Shown piece by piece: positions 1 through 11,400 of a DNA stretch of 64,000 bases. The translations under genes were made by a program, and so were the position numbers. The notes beneath the pieces were generated by a model that worked only from the letters and a program-made list of their open reading frames with translations, had not been told where the DNA came from and ran no database searches. Each line of letters opens with the position of its first letter. Position 1 is the first letter of the stretch. Source of the stretch: Dermacentor variabilis (lineage: Eukaryota; Arthropoda; Arachnida; Ixodida; Ixodidae); NCBI RefSeq assembly GCF_050947875.1, contig NC_134577.1, forward strand, positions 65,971,639-66,035,638, in the 5' to 3' direction.

Positions 1-230
1 AGATCACTGAGACGGATGCTATAGATCATGAGTGCGAAGACCGGACCACTAGATGTGTGTGTGCTGCACACATATTTTTAAAGGCACTCGGATGACAGTG
101 AATCAAATGTGATGAACTCAACTGTTTGTATTAGTGTGAAATGCGGGCGAATTCCGTACGGCAAGGCCACGTATCTAGCGCTCGAGTTATTGAACGTTGC
201 ACATCTGCCATGTACGTTAAGAGGAAGCTT

Positions 231-240
231 TAGCCTGAGT
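231..240. repeat. Target-site duplication, left copy
   Basis: TAGCCTGAGT directly abuts the 3' tail of the RTE LINE and is repeated without mismatch at 3090-3099. Confidence 0.85.
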
Positions 241-3089
241 CATCATCATCAGCCTAGTTACGCCCACTGCAGGGCAAAGGCCTCTCCCATACTTCTCCAA
301 CTACCCCGGTCATGTACTAATTGTGGCCATGTTGTCCCTGCAAACGTCTTAATGTCATCCGCCCACCTAACTTTCTGCCGCCCCCTGCTACGCATCCCTT
401 CCCTTGGAATCCAGTCCGTAACCCTTAGTGACCATCGGTTATCTTCCCTCCTCATTACATGTCCGGCCCATGCCCATTCCTTTTTCTTGATTTCAACTAA
501 GATGTCGTTTACCCGCGTTTGTTGCCTCACCCAATCTGCTCTTTTCTTATCCCTTAATGTCACACCCATCATTCTTCTTTCCATAGCTCGTTGCGTCGTC
601 CTCAATTTCAGCAGAACCCTTTTCGTAAGTCTCCAGGTTTCTGCCCCATATGTGAGTACTGGTAACACACAGCTGTTATACACTTTCCTTTTGAGGGATA
701 GTGGCATCCTGCTGTTCATGATTTGAGAATGCCTGCCAAACGCACCCCAGCCCATTCTTATTCTTCTGGTTATTTCAGTCTCATGATCCGGATCCGTGGT
801 CACTACCTGCCCTAAGTAGATGTAGTCCCTTACCCCTTCCAGTGCTTCGCTACCTATCGTAAACTGCTGTTCTCTTCCGAGCCTGTTAAACATTACTTTA
901 GTTTTCTGCAGATTAATTTTCAGACCCACCCTTCTGCTTTGCCTCTCCAGGTCAGTGAGCATGCATTGCAATTGGTCTCCTGAGTTACTAAGCAAGGCAA
1001 TATCATCAGCGAATCGCAAGTTGCTAAGGTATTCTCCATCAACTTTTATCCCCAATTCTTCCCACTCCAGGCCTCTGAATACCTCCTGTAAACATGCTGT
1101 GAATAGCATTGGAGATATCGTATCTCCCTGTCTGACGCCTTTCTTTATAGGGATTTTGTTGCTTTCTTTGTGGAGGACTACGGTGGCTGTGGAGCCGCTA
1201 TAGATATCTTCCAGTATCTTTACATATGGCTCATCTACACCCTGATTCCGTAATGCCTCCATGACTGCTGAGGTTTCGACTGAATCAAACGCTTTCTCGT
1301 AATCAATGAAAGCTATATATAACGGTTGGTTATATTCTGCACATTTCTCTATCACTTGATTGATAGTGTGAATATGGTCTATTGTTGAGTAGCCTTTACG
1401 GAATCCTGCCTGGTCCTTTGGTTGACAGAAGTCTAAGGTGTTCCTGATTCTATTTGCGATTACCTTAGTAAATACTTTGTAGGCAACGGACAGTAAGCTG
1501 ATCGGTCTATAGTTTTTCAAGTCTTTGGCGTCGCCTTTCTTATGGATTAGGATTATGTTAGCGTTCTTCCAAGATTCCGGTACGCTCGAGGTTATGAGGC
1601 ATTGCGTATACAGGGTGGCCAGTTTCTCTAGAACAATCTGACCACCATCCTTCAACAAATCTGCTGTTACCTGATCCTCCCCAGCTGCCTTCCCCCTTTG
1701 CATAGCTCCTAAGGCTTTCTTTACTTCTTCTGGCGTTACCTGTGGGGTTTCGAATTCCTCTAGGCTATTCTCTCTTCCACTATCGTCGTGGGTGCCACTG
1801 GTACTATATAAATCTCTATAGAACTCCTCAGCCACTTGAACTATCTCATCCATATTAGTAACGATATTGCCGGCTTTGTCTCTTAACGCACACATCTGAT
1901 TCTTGCCTATTCCTAGTTTCTTCTTCACTGTTTTTAGGCTTCCTCCGTTCCTGAGAGCCTGTTCAATTCTATCCATATTATAGTTCCTGATGTCCGCTGT
2001 CTTACGCTTGTTGATTAACTTAGAAAGTTCTGCCAGTTCTATTCTAGCTGTAGGGTTAGAGGCTTTCATACATTGGCGTTTCTTGATCAGATCTTTCGTC
2101 TCCTGCGATAGCTTACTGGTTTCCTGTCTAACGGAGTTACCACCGACTTCTATTGCGCACTCCTTAATGGTTCCCATGAGATAGTCGTTCATTGCTTCAA
2201 CACTAAGGTCCTCTTCCTGAGTTAAAGCCGAATACCTGTTCTGTAGCTTGATCCGGAATTCCTCTAGTTTCCCTCTTACCGCTAACTCATTGATTGGCTT
2301 CTTGTGTACCAGTTTCTTCCGTTCCCTCCTCAAGTCTAGGCTAATTCGAGTTCTTACCATCCTATGGTCACTGCAGCGTACCTTGCCGAGTACGTCTACA
2401 TCTTGTATGATGCCAGGGTTCGCGCAGAGTATGAAGTCGATTTCATTTCTAGTCTCACCATTCGGGCTCCTCCACGTCCACTTTCGACTAACCCGCTTGC
2501 GGAAAAAGGTGTTCATTATCCGCATATTATTCTGTTCTGCAAACTCTACTAATAATTCTCCTCTGCTATTCCTAGAGCCTATGCCATATTCCCCCACTGA
2601 CTTGTCTCCAGCCTGCTTCTTGCCTACCCTGGCATTGAAGTCGCCCATCAGTATAGTGTATTTTGTTTTGACTTTACCCATCGCCGATTCCACGTCTTCA
2701 TAAAAGCTTTCGACTTCCTGGTCATCATGACTGCATGTAGGGGCATAGACTTGTACCACCTTCAATTTGTACCTCTTATTAAGTTTCACAACAAGACCTG
2801 CCACCCTCTCGTTAATGCTATAGAATTCCTGTATGTTCCCAGCTATTTCCTTATTAATCAGGAATCCGACTCCTAGTTCTCGTCTCTCCGCTAAGCCCCT
2901 GTAACACAGTACATGCCCGCTTTTTAGCACTGTATATGCTTCTTTTGTCCTCCTAACCTCACTGAGCCCTATTATATCCCATTTACTACCCTCTAATTCC
3001 TCCAATAACACTGCTAGACTCGCCTCACTAGATAGCGTTCTAACGTTAAACGTTGCCAGGTTCAGATTCCAATGGCGGCCTGTCCGGCC
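241..3089 (-). mobile_element. RTE-type non-LTR retrotransposon (LINE), slightly 5'-truncated
   Basis: This is a minus-strand element of about 2.85 kb holding one long endonuclease plus reverse-transcriptase frame. After the stop codon only about 17 bases remain, ending in a short GATGATGATG-type tail, as is usual for RTE elements. A perfect 10-bp duplication (231-240 and 3090-3099) fixes both boundaries. It sits inside one inverted arm of an older element, so it is the younger insertion. The 5' end falls at the very start of the endonuclease domain, so a 5' UTR and possibly a short N-terminal segment are missing. The uninterrupted frame and perfect duplication suggest recent mobilisation. 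Confidence 0.92.
258..3089 (-). CDS. RTE LINE polyprotein: AP-like endonuclease and reverse transcriptase (5' partial)
   Basis: The frame is open for about 943 codons from the element's 5' edge (3089) to a TAA at 258-260, without stop or frameshift. The first residues visible include a WNLNLATFNVRTL stretch, the usual beginning of an AP-like endonuclease. Further on are GDFNARVG and SDHRMVRTRI, endonuclease motifs, then a central reverse transcriptase with VRQGDTISP and the catalytic FADD box (LRFADDIALLS). A C-terminal region rich in Trp and Arg (WAGHVMRRED) is typical of RTE proteins. The product would nick target DNA and copy its own RNA by target-primed reverse transcription. No Met begins the frame in the element, so translation from this truncated copy would need an upstream start or the GTG at 3009-3011. 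Domains are intact, but the truncation makes autonomous activity uncertain. Confidence 0.9.
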   Translation of the reverse strand, partial: GRTGRHWNLNLATFNVRTLSSEASLAVLLEELEGSKWDIIGLSEVRRTKEAYTVLKSGHVLCYRGLAERRELGVGFLINKEIAGNIQEFYSINERVAGLVVKLNKRYKLKVVQVYAPTCSHDDQEVESFYEDVESAMGKVKTKYTILMGDFNARVGKKQAGDKSVGEYGIGSRNSRGELLVEFAEQNNMRIMNTFFRKRVSRKWTWRSPNGETRNEIDFILCANPGIIQDVDVLGKVRCSDHRMVRTRISLDLRRERKKLVHKKPINELAVRGKLEEFRIKLQNRYSALTQEEDLSVEAMNDYLMGTIKECAIEVGGNSVRQETSKLSQETKDLIKKRQCMKASNPTARIELAELSKLINKRKTADIRNYNMDRIEQALRNGGSLKTVKKKLGIGKNQMCALRDKAGNIVTNMDEIVQVAEEFYRDLYSTSGTHDDSGRENSLEEFETPQVTPEEVKKALGAMQRGKAAGEDQVTADLLKDGGQIVLEKLATLYTQCLITSSVPESWKNANIILIHKKGDAKDLKNYRPISLLSVAYKVFTKVIANRIRNTLDFCQPKDQAGFRKGYSTIDHIHTINQVIEKCAEYNQPLYIAFIDYEKAFDSVETSAVMEALRNQGVDEPYVKILEDIYSGSTATVVLHKESNKIPIKKGVRQGDTISPMLFTACLQEVFRGLEWEELGIKVDGEYLSNLRFADDIALLSNSGDQLQCMLTDLERQSRRVGLKINLQKTKVMFNRLGREQQFTIGSEALEGVRDYIYLGQVVTTDPDHETEITRRIRMGWGAFGRHSQIMNSRMPLSLKRKVYNSCVLPVLTYGAETWRLTKRVLLKLRTTQRAMERRMMGVTLRDKKRADWVRQQTRVNDILVEIKKKEWAWAGHVMRREDNRWSLRVTDWIPREGMRSRGRQKVRWADDIKTFAGTTWPQLVHDRGSWRSMGEAFALQWA

Positions 3090-3099
3090 TAGCCTGAGT
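3090..3099. repeat. Target-site duplication, right copy
   Basis: TAGCCTGAGT, identical to 231-240, lies immediately beyond the 5' end of the LINE. Confidence 0.85.
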
Positions 3100-3808
3100 A
3101 CTCCTATCTAAATACAAGTACAAGGAGAATTCGTTTTTCTCGGCAACCACTGCACCAAATTTGACGAGGTTTGTTGCATTTAAAAGGAGAACTTAAAATC
3201 TAGTGACTGTTGGTTTCGAAATTTTGAGCTAGGTCGTCAATCTTTTATTACATGTCGGCAAAAATCGAAAATTTTCAAAAAACGGAACTATCATGTTTAG
3301 AACTCTGTAACTCAACAACGAAGACAGATAATAAAATTCTGTGAATTGCATCTAATAGTCCATCTAAAGCGGACAAAGTTGACATGTTGTACGTGAATCT
3401 CAAGAAATCTAGTGATATGGGAATGGAGCTTTTGCAGAACCCTTGTACCCAACGTAACAATTTCACGTAAGATATAAAATGACATGTCAAATTTGTCCGT
3501 TTTGAATGATCTAATAGATGCCGTTTACAGAACCTCGATATGTGTTCTTAATGCAGAGCCAATAATTTATAAATTTCGTGCTTCTATCTTTTTTTTCAAA
3601 CTTCCGAATTCTTGAAACTTTTTAAGACAAAATTCAAGTCGTAAATCGAAAGTCCGCTTCCAACGGTCACTAGAATTTAGTTTTTTCTCTCAAATGCAAC
3701 TTCATTAAGATCGGTCCAGGGGTTACCCCAGAAAAACGTTTTTGCATTTTACATGTATTTGAATAGGCCGCGTAGGAGCTGGGCCCGGGCTCAAGCTTCC
3801 TCTTAACG

Positions 3809-6778
3809 CCTCAACCGTCCAGGTGTACAGACTGCTTGCATACGCGGCAGAAAGAAAACTGGCATATCAATATTTTTTTTTTCTGAAGGAACGCTTGAGA
3901 AACAGCGCAAGATGCATAAGCGCGCGATGGGACAGGCTGCCGGCTACTAGAGCCTGCCTGTGTCCATCCCTCACAATGGCGGCGTGCGATCAGCGTCGTC
4001 TGCTTTGTGCAAATCCCCGATAATGCCCGTTTCTACAGAATCGCTGCGGCTTTATTTCCCGGAAGACACGTGCGCCATGACGTCACGATAGGCTGGCTCA
4101 CTCCGTTCCTTTCCTCGTTGAGACGGCTGACACACGCGAGAACACCCACAAGAAACGCACCCAGCGCTCGTGCTTGTTACCATCTTTTTTTTTAAACGAG
4201 CAGCGCTGTCATGTTGAGCCGTTATGCCACATGACGGCGTCAAATTTCGCGCTGTATAGTAACGTGGCGATAATGTCGATGTCGCCACTCTGCCATTTCC
4301 AGACAAACTCGACGCCAACTTTCTTTCCACCCTTCGTACGTGATAAACACGGCTCCTTTAGGTGCGAGAAGTTCGGGAATACGCGTCAGTATGCTCTCTA
4401 TTTGATTTATTACTTTTCGCCTGCCTGCTTCCTCTCAAACCTGGCATTTCTTCGCCTACCCCTTCAGTCATTGCGTACAGATTTATGTGCACGACTTATT
4501 CTTGACGCTTCCGTACAGTGGTGGCAGGCAACAAACAACGAACATTTAGCTTACGATAAGTTCAAAATTGTGTTTGCCTAAAGCATCTACATTAAGTTTT
4601 ACTTCCCAGTGAAATTTATCGTTACGGGCGACTGCTTTGGGGAAGAAACTACAGTCTTTGATTGGACGTTTGACGTAGGGCGTTTCAGTTCGAAATAATT
4701 ATGTTCTTTCTAGTGATGCTTGCAGCTTATAATTACTAGCGCGTGTAATTCCAACGAATGGATCATTTTTTAACGATGAAGCGTAGTACGACTGACTGTA
4801 TAATACGTAGATATTTAATTACTCTGCAAATATGTAGCTCACTATAACATACACATATGTGATTCTACCACGTAGACTTTCTTTCAGTGAAGTCTCCAGT
4901 ACCCTGGCATAAACTTATGTAAGTTTCAGACATTTATTTACAATCGATCATAAGTCGTCGATGATAATAGCAACGTCTCGCTCTGAAAGGCTGACGGCCC
5001 GGTCATGCCACGTCCACAATATGAAGAACGCTTCCGAGGCTGATGTCTTGTGCTTGTTTTAGCGCGACAGCGTTAAGCCTCCGGTGTCTCATAAAATCCG
5101 GCGTCGGCGTACCACGTCCAGCGTCGGCCTTCTTGTGAACGAAAAATCAGTCCGAACCACGCATACCCAACCACGCAGGCCCTCCGTGTAGCGCAAGGAC
5201 GTTACTGAACTAATTGAATTTCTCAAAGTAGAATGCTTCAGAAACTTGTGAAGTACAACTTACACACAGCCTACAGACATGATAGCGTCTGACTGTAATT
5301 CGAATACACGAGAAAACATAATTTTGTTACGCGGAAACTCAAACACAGACCCCTTTTCTAGCGTTTCTACCATTCATAGAGCGGCGCGCCCGGTTCCTTG
5401 TAACACCATCCAGATGGCGCTCGCCTCCGCGCATGCGCGGCCCACGCAAGAGGCTGCGTTTCTACCACAAGCCCGCCTTCGTGCATAGCGCTCACTGCCA
5501 GCGTTTCCCGGTAAACAATACGGTCACATGGGCTGCAGTTGTCGAGAAGCGTAAGAAGCAGTCGGGGATCTTTGAACATCACGTTCGATTCTTAAAGCGA
5601 AGCATGAGCATCTCCAAATCCAAAAACTCCCGACGGTCAGTGACTCGTTGAGGACAAAACATTGCCGCCATATTAGCGGGGTTCGTAAAGAAACATTTTA
5701 CGCGGTGACGATTTGTTCGCAAGTGTCAGTTGTCCCTTCACTGTAGCCGTGTGCAACTCAACAATTGTCATGTTCTCGGTTTCGTAGAAGTTTGCTCGAA
5801 GCGAATTCAGATTAGATGCTAATGCGATTAAGTAGGCCTCTTTGGCATCCATAATCAGCCTCTTCTAGAGAGACAGGTTTAGATTGGTTGAGAGTGAAGC
5901 AGAAAGCCTGCTCACCGCACCGTAACGTATTGCGCGTGTCTCACGCATGATTATGGATGAGCAGCCTGGGTAAAGGTGGAGAAGGAACGGAATGATGACA
6001 AAGATAGGAAGAAAAAGAGTGCTTGGGGCTAATTGCTCGGCTCTTTGAGGCAAATATCGCAATTTCCCGACATGTCGATTCAAAGCTCCAAAGTCCGAAA
6101 GGGATGCTTAAGCTAGACAACGCTAGTTTGTGACGTCATATGTGCATAGTCCATCCAAAGAAAACTTGTCTCAGGCAGTCATCAGCTCTGCGGTAGACAA
6201 CTGTTTGACAGGATGTGGTAGGATGCGGGACGGTTCGCCTTTTAACACAAGGTATGTCCCGCGAGAAGAAGTGCAAATATTAAAGCGTGCTTTCCTTCTA
6301 AACGCTTTTCTCGGATTTTTTTTCTTAACAAAGCCCCAATTTTTCTCTTTGTCGTAGCAAATTGTGTGACACTAATTTTGGATGTTACGACCTCAACTTC
6401 AAGTACTTTCAAATCTCGATTGAAGTGGTTTGCTTCAGGGGTAAAAAAAATAAAAAGAAAAGAACGTTAGGCATGGAGAAATAAAAAAAAGACATTCATT
6501 AGTTTTTGGTTGTGCTCACATCTTTGTTCCAAACATCACCGCTAGTCTGAGACAAAGCCTGTAATTATGATTCCCAAATACCCAGTACTGGAACCTGTAA
6601 GCACAACACTACTGCTACCACCCAAGGTTAGCCAAACCCGCAAGCGCCACCCGTACTGCGCAGCACACGGACCGGTTGACTAGCAGGAATAATTAGCGGC
6701 TTGCACGCAGGCTCGCTCGAGGTTATTGCGAGCGTGCTCCGTGTTAGCGACAGCCCAACGCGTAGCGTAACTGCGCAG
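3809..6778. other. Non-coding stretch upstream of the first recognisable ABCA exon
   Basis: No exon or RNA gene is recognised here. The interval contains one copy of a dispersed repeat (about 5050-5420), two TGACGTCA palindromes (4078 and 6131) and a GC-richer patch near 3950-4150. It is presumably ABCA intron, because exon 1 of this window begins mid-protein and has a good splice acceptor. Confidence 0.6.
5050..5420. repeat. Dispersed repeat, copy 1 of 3
   Basis: The segment containing GAATTTCTCAAAG and the 'cagacatgatagc...gagaaaacataat...acgcggaaactcaaacaca' block recurs at about 44735-44960 and 44985-45200 in the same orientation. It does not encode a recognisable protein. Confidence 0.6.
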
Positions 6779-7034
6779 GCGTGGGCTACAAGATGACCCT
6801 GGCGAAGGACACGTCGGTGCCCTTTCAGCGTCACCAGGTGCTGTCCGCCGTACAGAGGTGCGCGCCCGACGCCGCCTACTTGAGAGAGTCGCCCGTCACC
6901 GCGACGATCGCTCTGCACACGGTGGTGACGCGGGGGTTCGACCGCATGTTCCTGGACCTCGAGAGGCGCGGCGCGCAGCTTGGCATCAGCTCCATCGGAC
7001 TCAGCGCCTCCACGCTCAAGGACATCTACCTCAA
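6779..7034 (+). CDS. ABCA exon 1 of window: end of NBD1 region
   Basis: The acceptor is TGCGCAG before 6779 and the donor is CTCAA|GTTATA at 7035, a non-optimal donor chosen because its phase joins exon 2. It encodes residues 1-85 (two leading bases complete a codon from an upstream exon). The piece opens with VGYKMTLAKD, matching the family 'GYxLTL' strand after NBD1. It ends with LGISSIGLSASTLKDIYLK, the equivalent of the conserved 'LGI.SYG.S.TTLEEVFLK' segment. The preceding exon with the NBD1 catalytic motifs was not found in the 6.8 kb upstream. Confidence 0.88.
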
Positions 7035-8419
7035 GTTATAACGTTTGCATTCGCTCTTACGTCATTAGCCCGCATACCATGCTCGGACTAAACTAAAAGA
7101 AGCCGTAGAAGAGTACTGACGCGAGATTTCCGACTTCGAAGTCTTTTCGTTATAGGGGAAATGCCCTCGACAATAGAAATGCGAGAAGAAAAAAAATTAC
7201 TGGCGAGTCTCACAGCGCGCGATGTATTGCGCCGTGATAGCTTTTTTCTACGAACTATATTATGAACTTATGTCCTGATGGCGTCGTTTCTCAGGATGCA
7301 CGTGTGTGTGTGTCGTGACGTCAAGACGCAGAACGTGGTGACGTGGCAGCAGGACACCGCGACGTTTCGGCACTCGCTCCGGCTGGCTCGCTCGGTCTGC
7401 TGGGCGGCTCTTCTTTGTGCTTGCTGTTCGCCGTAGTAGCATGACAGGCCACTGAGCCAGCCCGAGGGAAGCGCTAGCTCAAGGACACGACGGAAGGAGA
7501 GAGAGAGAGAAAGAGAGAGAAAGAAAAAGACAGAAATGAGAAGTAGGCAGGGCATTACTATCGGCGCCGCCCTTGAGAGAAAGCGCTGCGTTAAAGGGTT
7601 ATCGGAACATTAAAGAATGCGCTTTTTGTATTTCCGATCTTATTATTTAGTGTTAAAAAAAGTGAATTCTTCGGCAATACATCTACTGAAACGCATCCCA
7701 CTTATACGCTGCAGGTTGACCCTGGCGAGCGTGTCCCTCAGCGAGAAGACATCTTGGGGACAACAATTGCGTACGTCTCGCTTTTCCTGCATCACGTTTT
7801 CATTGTTCAGATATTCTTGAATATAATGATTCCAAGCTTACATCCACCTGAAGCGCCTATAGCACATTGTATTGCCAGTTGCTTTCAAGCCTTCTCGAAA
7901 TTCACGCGGAAACAGCTGCATAATATAATCATCCGGCATATAAAGTTAGATGTGGGCTGAACTTCATGGAAACGGTTTAGTGATATCATTATATTTATAT
8001 TTCGAGAAAATTGACCCTAGTTGAGCTAGAACATTGTGCTGTCGCAGAACACTAAAAGCATGCACCCGTCACGTGTGTTCCAAGTAACGAGTGATGACAA
8101 AAAAATATGGGATGTAGCGTCGACATGCCAACGCACCACGTGATGTTACACATTCGTCTCTGTATTCAGCAGCACATGATGTTGCATGTTGGTCCCGTGT
8201 GTTTGGGCAAACAGTAACATTGTTTATCGTGAGAAATTTGACGAGACAGCCACTTTCTCCGTGTACATGGAGGCGCTCCTTTTCAGCATCTGAACGGTGG
8301 TATGCAAACAATGTGTATTTCAAGTTCGTAATGTTGCCACCAGATGTCGCTACGAGAGCAAAAGTTGGGCGCTACGACTCCAAGGGGATGCCAAACAACA
8401 ACAACATTGATGATGATGA

Positions 8420-8455
<36 letters not shown>

Positions 8456-11400
8456 AGAAGAAGAAGAAGAAGAAGAAGAAGAAGAAGAAGAAGAAGAAGA
8501 AGAAGAAGATGATGATGATGTGACCGCGACACGCGCTGTCAAAGTTCCGCACCTACGAATCTCTAGCTCACCGTTTTGCCGGCACCGTGCGATGTCTCGG
8601 GTATAATTCGCGACACTAAACCACTCCGTAATAAGAAGCGCTTCGTAAAGCGATTTTAACTCTGTGCCTTCGGGTCTCGGGAGATACGCTCATCGAGGTC
8701 AGTCGGTGGCTTTAATGACAATAGTAATAAATTAAAATCTGGCATTTTGCCTTTCATAACCACGCAATCTGATTATGAGGCACGCCGTATCGGGGGAATC
8801 GGGAATAATTTTGACCACGCGGGGTTCTTTAGCGTGTTACCAAACGCATGGTACACGAGCGCTTCTTTTTTAATTCCGCCACCATGAAATGCGACCGCCG
8901 CGGTGAGGGTCGAACGCGCGACCCTGAGCTCAGCAGCGCAACATCATAGCCCACTCATTGCTCTTAGAGCGCTGCTGTTGCGTGCGAGGTCGCAGGTAGG
9001 ATTCCCTAAAAACGGCGGCTGCATTACGATGTGGGCGAAAAAGATAATGCAAGAACGCTAGTGTAAGCGTGCTTTAAGGGTTTGGTTAAAGGGCCTCTCG
9101 CGAAATTTGGGCAGTGCAAACAAAACAAGCGCGAAGCGCAGACCTCGCGGTGACGATCGCGTCTGCAAAACTTTAAACAGCTGCGAAATCGCCCAATTTA
9201 TTGCGATTGCGTCGCTCCAAGCTGCGAGAATCTTAAGAACGTTTAATGCGTTTAGCTTTCTATGGGAACTTAGCCATGTGCCGCTTTCATGGTCTGATGC
9301 CGAAAATATTACCCTCTAACACAGCGGAAAAAAAACTAAGCCGCGTGATGGATAGGGGAGCCTTCTCGCATTCCTCCAGGGACAGCTAGCGTTTTGAGAC
9401 GCTGTCGTTGAGACGCTTCGCCTTTGGTCGAAGACGCCAGACGCTGCTGCTTGAGACGTGGAACGGGGTTCTGAACTGGTCCGCGAAGTGGCTCTTGAAG
9501 TAACGCTTAGTTCCCGCGCGTACGTGTAAAGTACGGCGGTCAGGGGAACGCCACCCGTAACGCATAATGCCCACACATGGTGCCCCACATAAGCACCTCC
9601 CAGTGTATGATACATTCATTCTTCCATAGTTACCGTAGTTGGTACTTCAGAAAAGTACGTGAGAAATACTTAGGACTACATAAGTGTGGGAATGTGAAAC
9701 CGTTATAGTGATTTTGGTGAAACAGGCCACGGCTTTATTCAACCAGGTGGCTGCGACCTGACGTGTGCGATGGAGTTCACCCACTAGGCCTATTTAGTCG
9801 GCCAGAACCGTGGATTCGCTTAGCGTCTAGAAAGCGTGTCCATCTACCACTATGGAGACGCGGGTTCGATTCCCACTGAAGCCGAAATTTATCGTTTTAT
9901 TTTTCAAGTGCATTAAATTACTTTGTTTACAGGAACCTTCGTGCGAAATGTGACGTCAATTTGAGCATTTTTGACATGTTTTTTACGCTTTGCGCCATCG
10001 GTCATTTTTCGTACCATCCACCGGTCACGACGCCGCGGACGGATTTTCGCGTGCGCAATGGGGAATATAATGTATTCGCTATTCCCAATTACGGGAGGCA
10101 CTCAATCAGGTGTGCAGTGAGATCAGTATTTTCCTAAGTAGGAGAGGCGTTTCGGAAGCCTTATAAACGGAAAGTAGGTAGAAGATAGCCATGCTATAGA
10201 TTCTTTTCGCTACAGTGGTGATAATTAGATTTCAACCACCACTGGCTGATATATTTTGAAGACTCTGAAATAAGGTATTGTGCTCGTTTATGAAAGAAAT
10301 TCCAAGGTTTTCAAAGACAGAAACACCTTCGCAGTTAAGACGAATAGTTGTAGAAATGTTTTAGAGGAACCGTGTGCCACCCTGGTTGCTGAAACGAAAG
10401 AGGTGCACAATAAATGCCTTGCATGTTCACCCCTTTGAATCGGTGTGTAGCCGCACTACTATACGCCAAGCCATCCTTGTGAACTTATGTAGGGCTTGTG
10501 ATGCGCAGATACGTCCACTTCTGCAAACTAAGGAAGGGACCAGGGTTACATTGAACGTGAGGACACACTCCCATAGAGCACAGCGGCCGAATTCATTGTG
10601 GCGCACCAAGCTGCCGGCATTAATACCCGAACCACACTGCCGGTTTCGGTTTTGAGCGCGCGCGTTTTGAACACAAGCTGGAACGCGTTTTACGCTAATC
10701 GGAGCGATACTTCTCTTTTCCAAGCGAGGCTCGTATTGGCTCACAAGTTTCGGTAGCGACGTAGTCACGCAGAAAACCCCGGTTGCTCCCAGAGCAGAGC
10801 AGCTGTGGGGAAAAAAGTATTTTGATGAGATGACAGCTGCGCCGGCGCCTCAGCGTGAGTCATAGGCAAGGGTTCCAGCTGCATTGGCGCGCGCTCACGC
10901 CACGCGCGCAACCAATCGACGCCGTTTCGCTTCCGCCGAGGAGGGAAAGGGCAGGGAAGGGTTTCCCGCGATCTTCGAGGGCTTCGTTTCCGTTCAGTTC
11001 AGTCTCGGAAAACGGATGGGACGCGGCCACGCATTGTGCATTCCCCCGAGGAACGGGCAGCCTTCGACGAGCGGCGGCGAGAACTCGCGCGTGAAAAGGC
11101 TCGCCGTCCGCGTGCCGATCCAGCCGTTAGAGCCGCCCAGGCAATCCTACAGCAACGCGAAGATCCCGAGATGAGTGAGCGGGAGGCGGAAGCAATCCGG
11201 CACCATTACCTGTGGGTTACTTAACCAGGAAGAAGGTCAGGTGCGCGCAGGACGAGCTTCGCTTGCCCCCATTTTCCGGAAGGGTTAGTCATTTTTTGAG
11301 TGGTGCGAGCATCGAGTGACACGCTTGTTTCTTGCGCAGCACTTCTGGTTCATCTCATGAGACGACCGGGGATGAAATACAAAATAAATCAGGAAAGGAA

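Larger units (their letters stand above)
215..3808. mobile_element. DNA element with long terminal inverted repeats, interrupted by a LINE
   Basis: The two ends carry the same 16-base core in opposite orientation: CGTTAAGAGGAAGCTT at 215-230 and its reverse complement at 3793-3808. The inverted similarity continues inward: 3100-3213 matches the reverse complement of 3661-3808, with shared stretches around a CGTTTTTCT motif, GTTGCATTT and a TCTAGTGAC-GTTGG block. Removing the LINE at 241-3089 and one copy of its target duplication leaves an element of about 735 bp with imperfect arms of roughly 140 bp. No transposase frame is visible inside, so it is probably non-autonomous. Its superfamily is not recognised and no clear flanking duplication was found. 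Confidence 0.7.

Noticed and set aside
8199..8606. ORFs of Asp/Glu or Leu/Arg runs across the trinucleotide repeat
   Set aside because: They are readings of a microsatellite in several frames, without flanking domain or splice context.
9799..9888. Functional tRNA gene
   Set aside because: Good B-box but mismatched T and acceptor stems and no convincing anticodon arm; kept only as tRNA-like.
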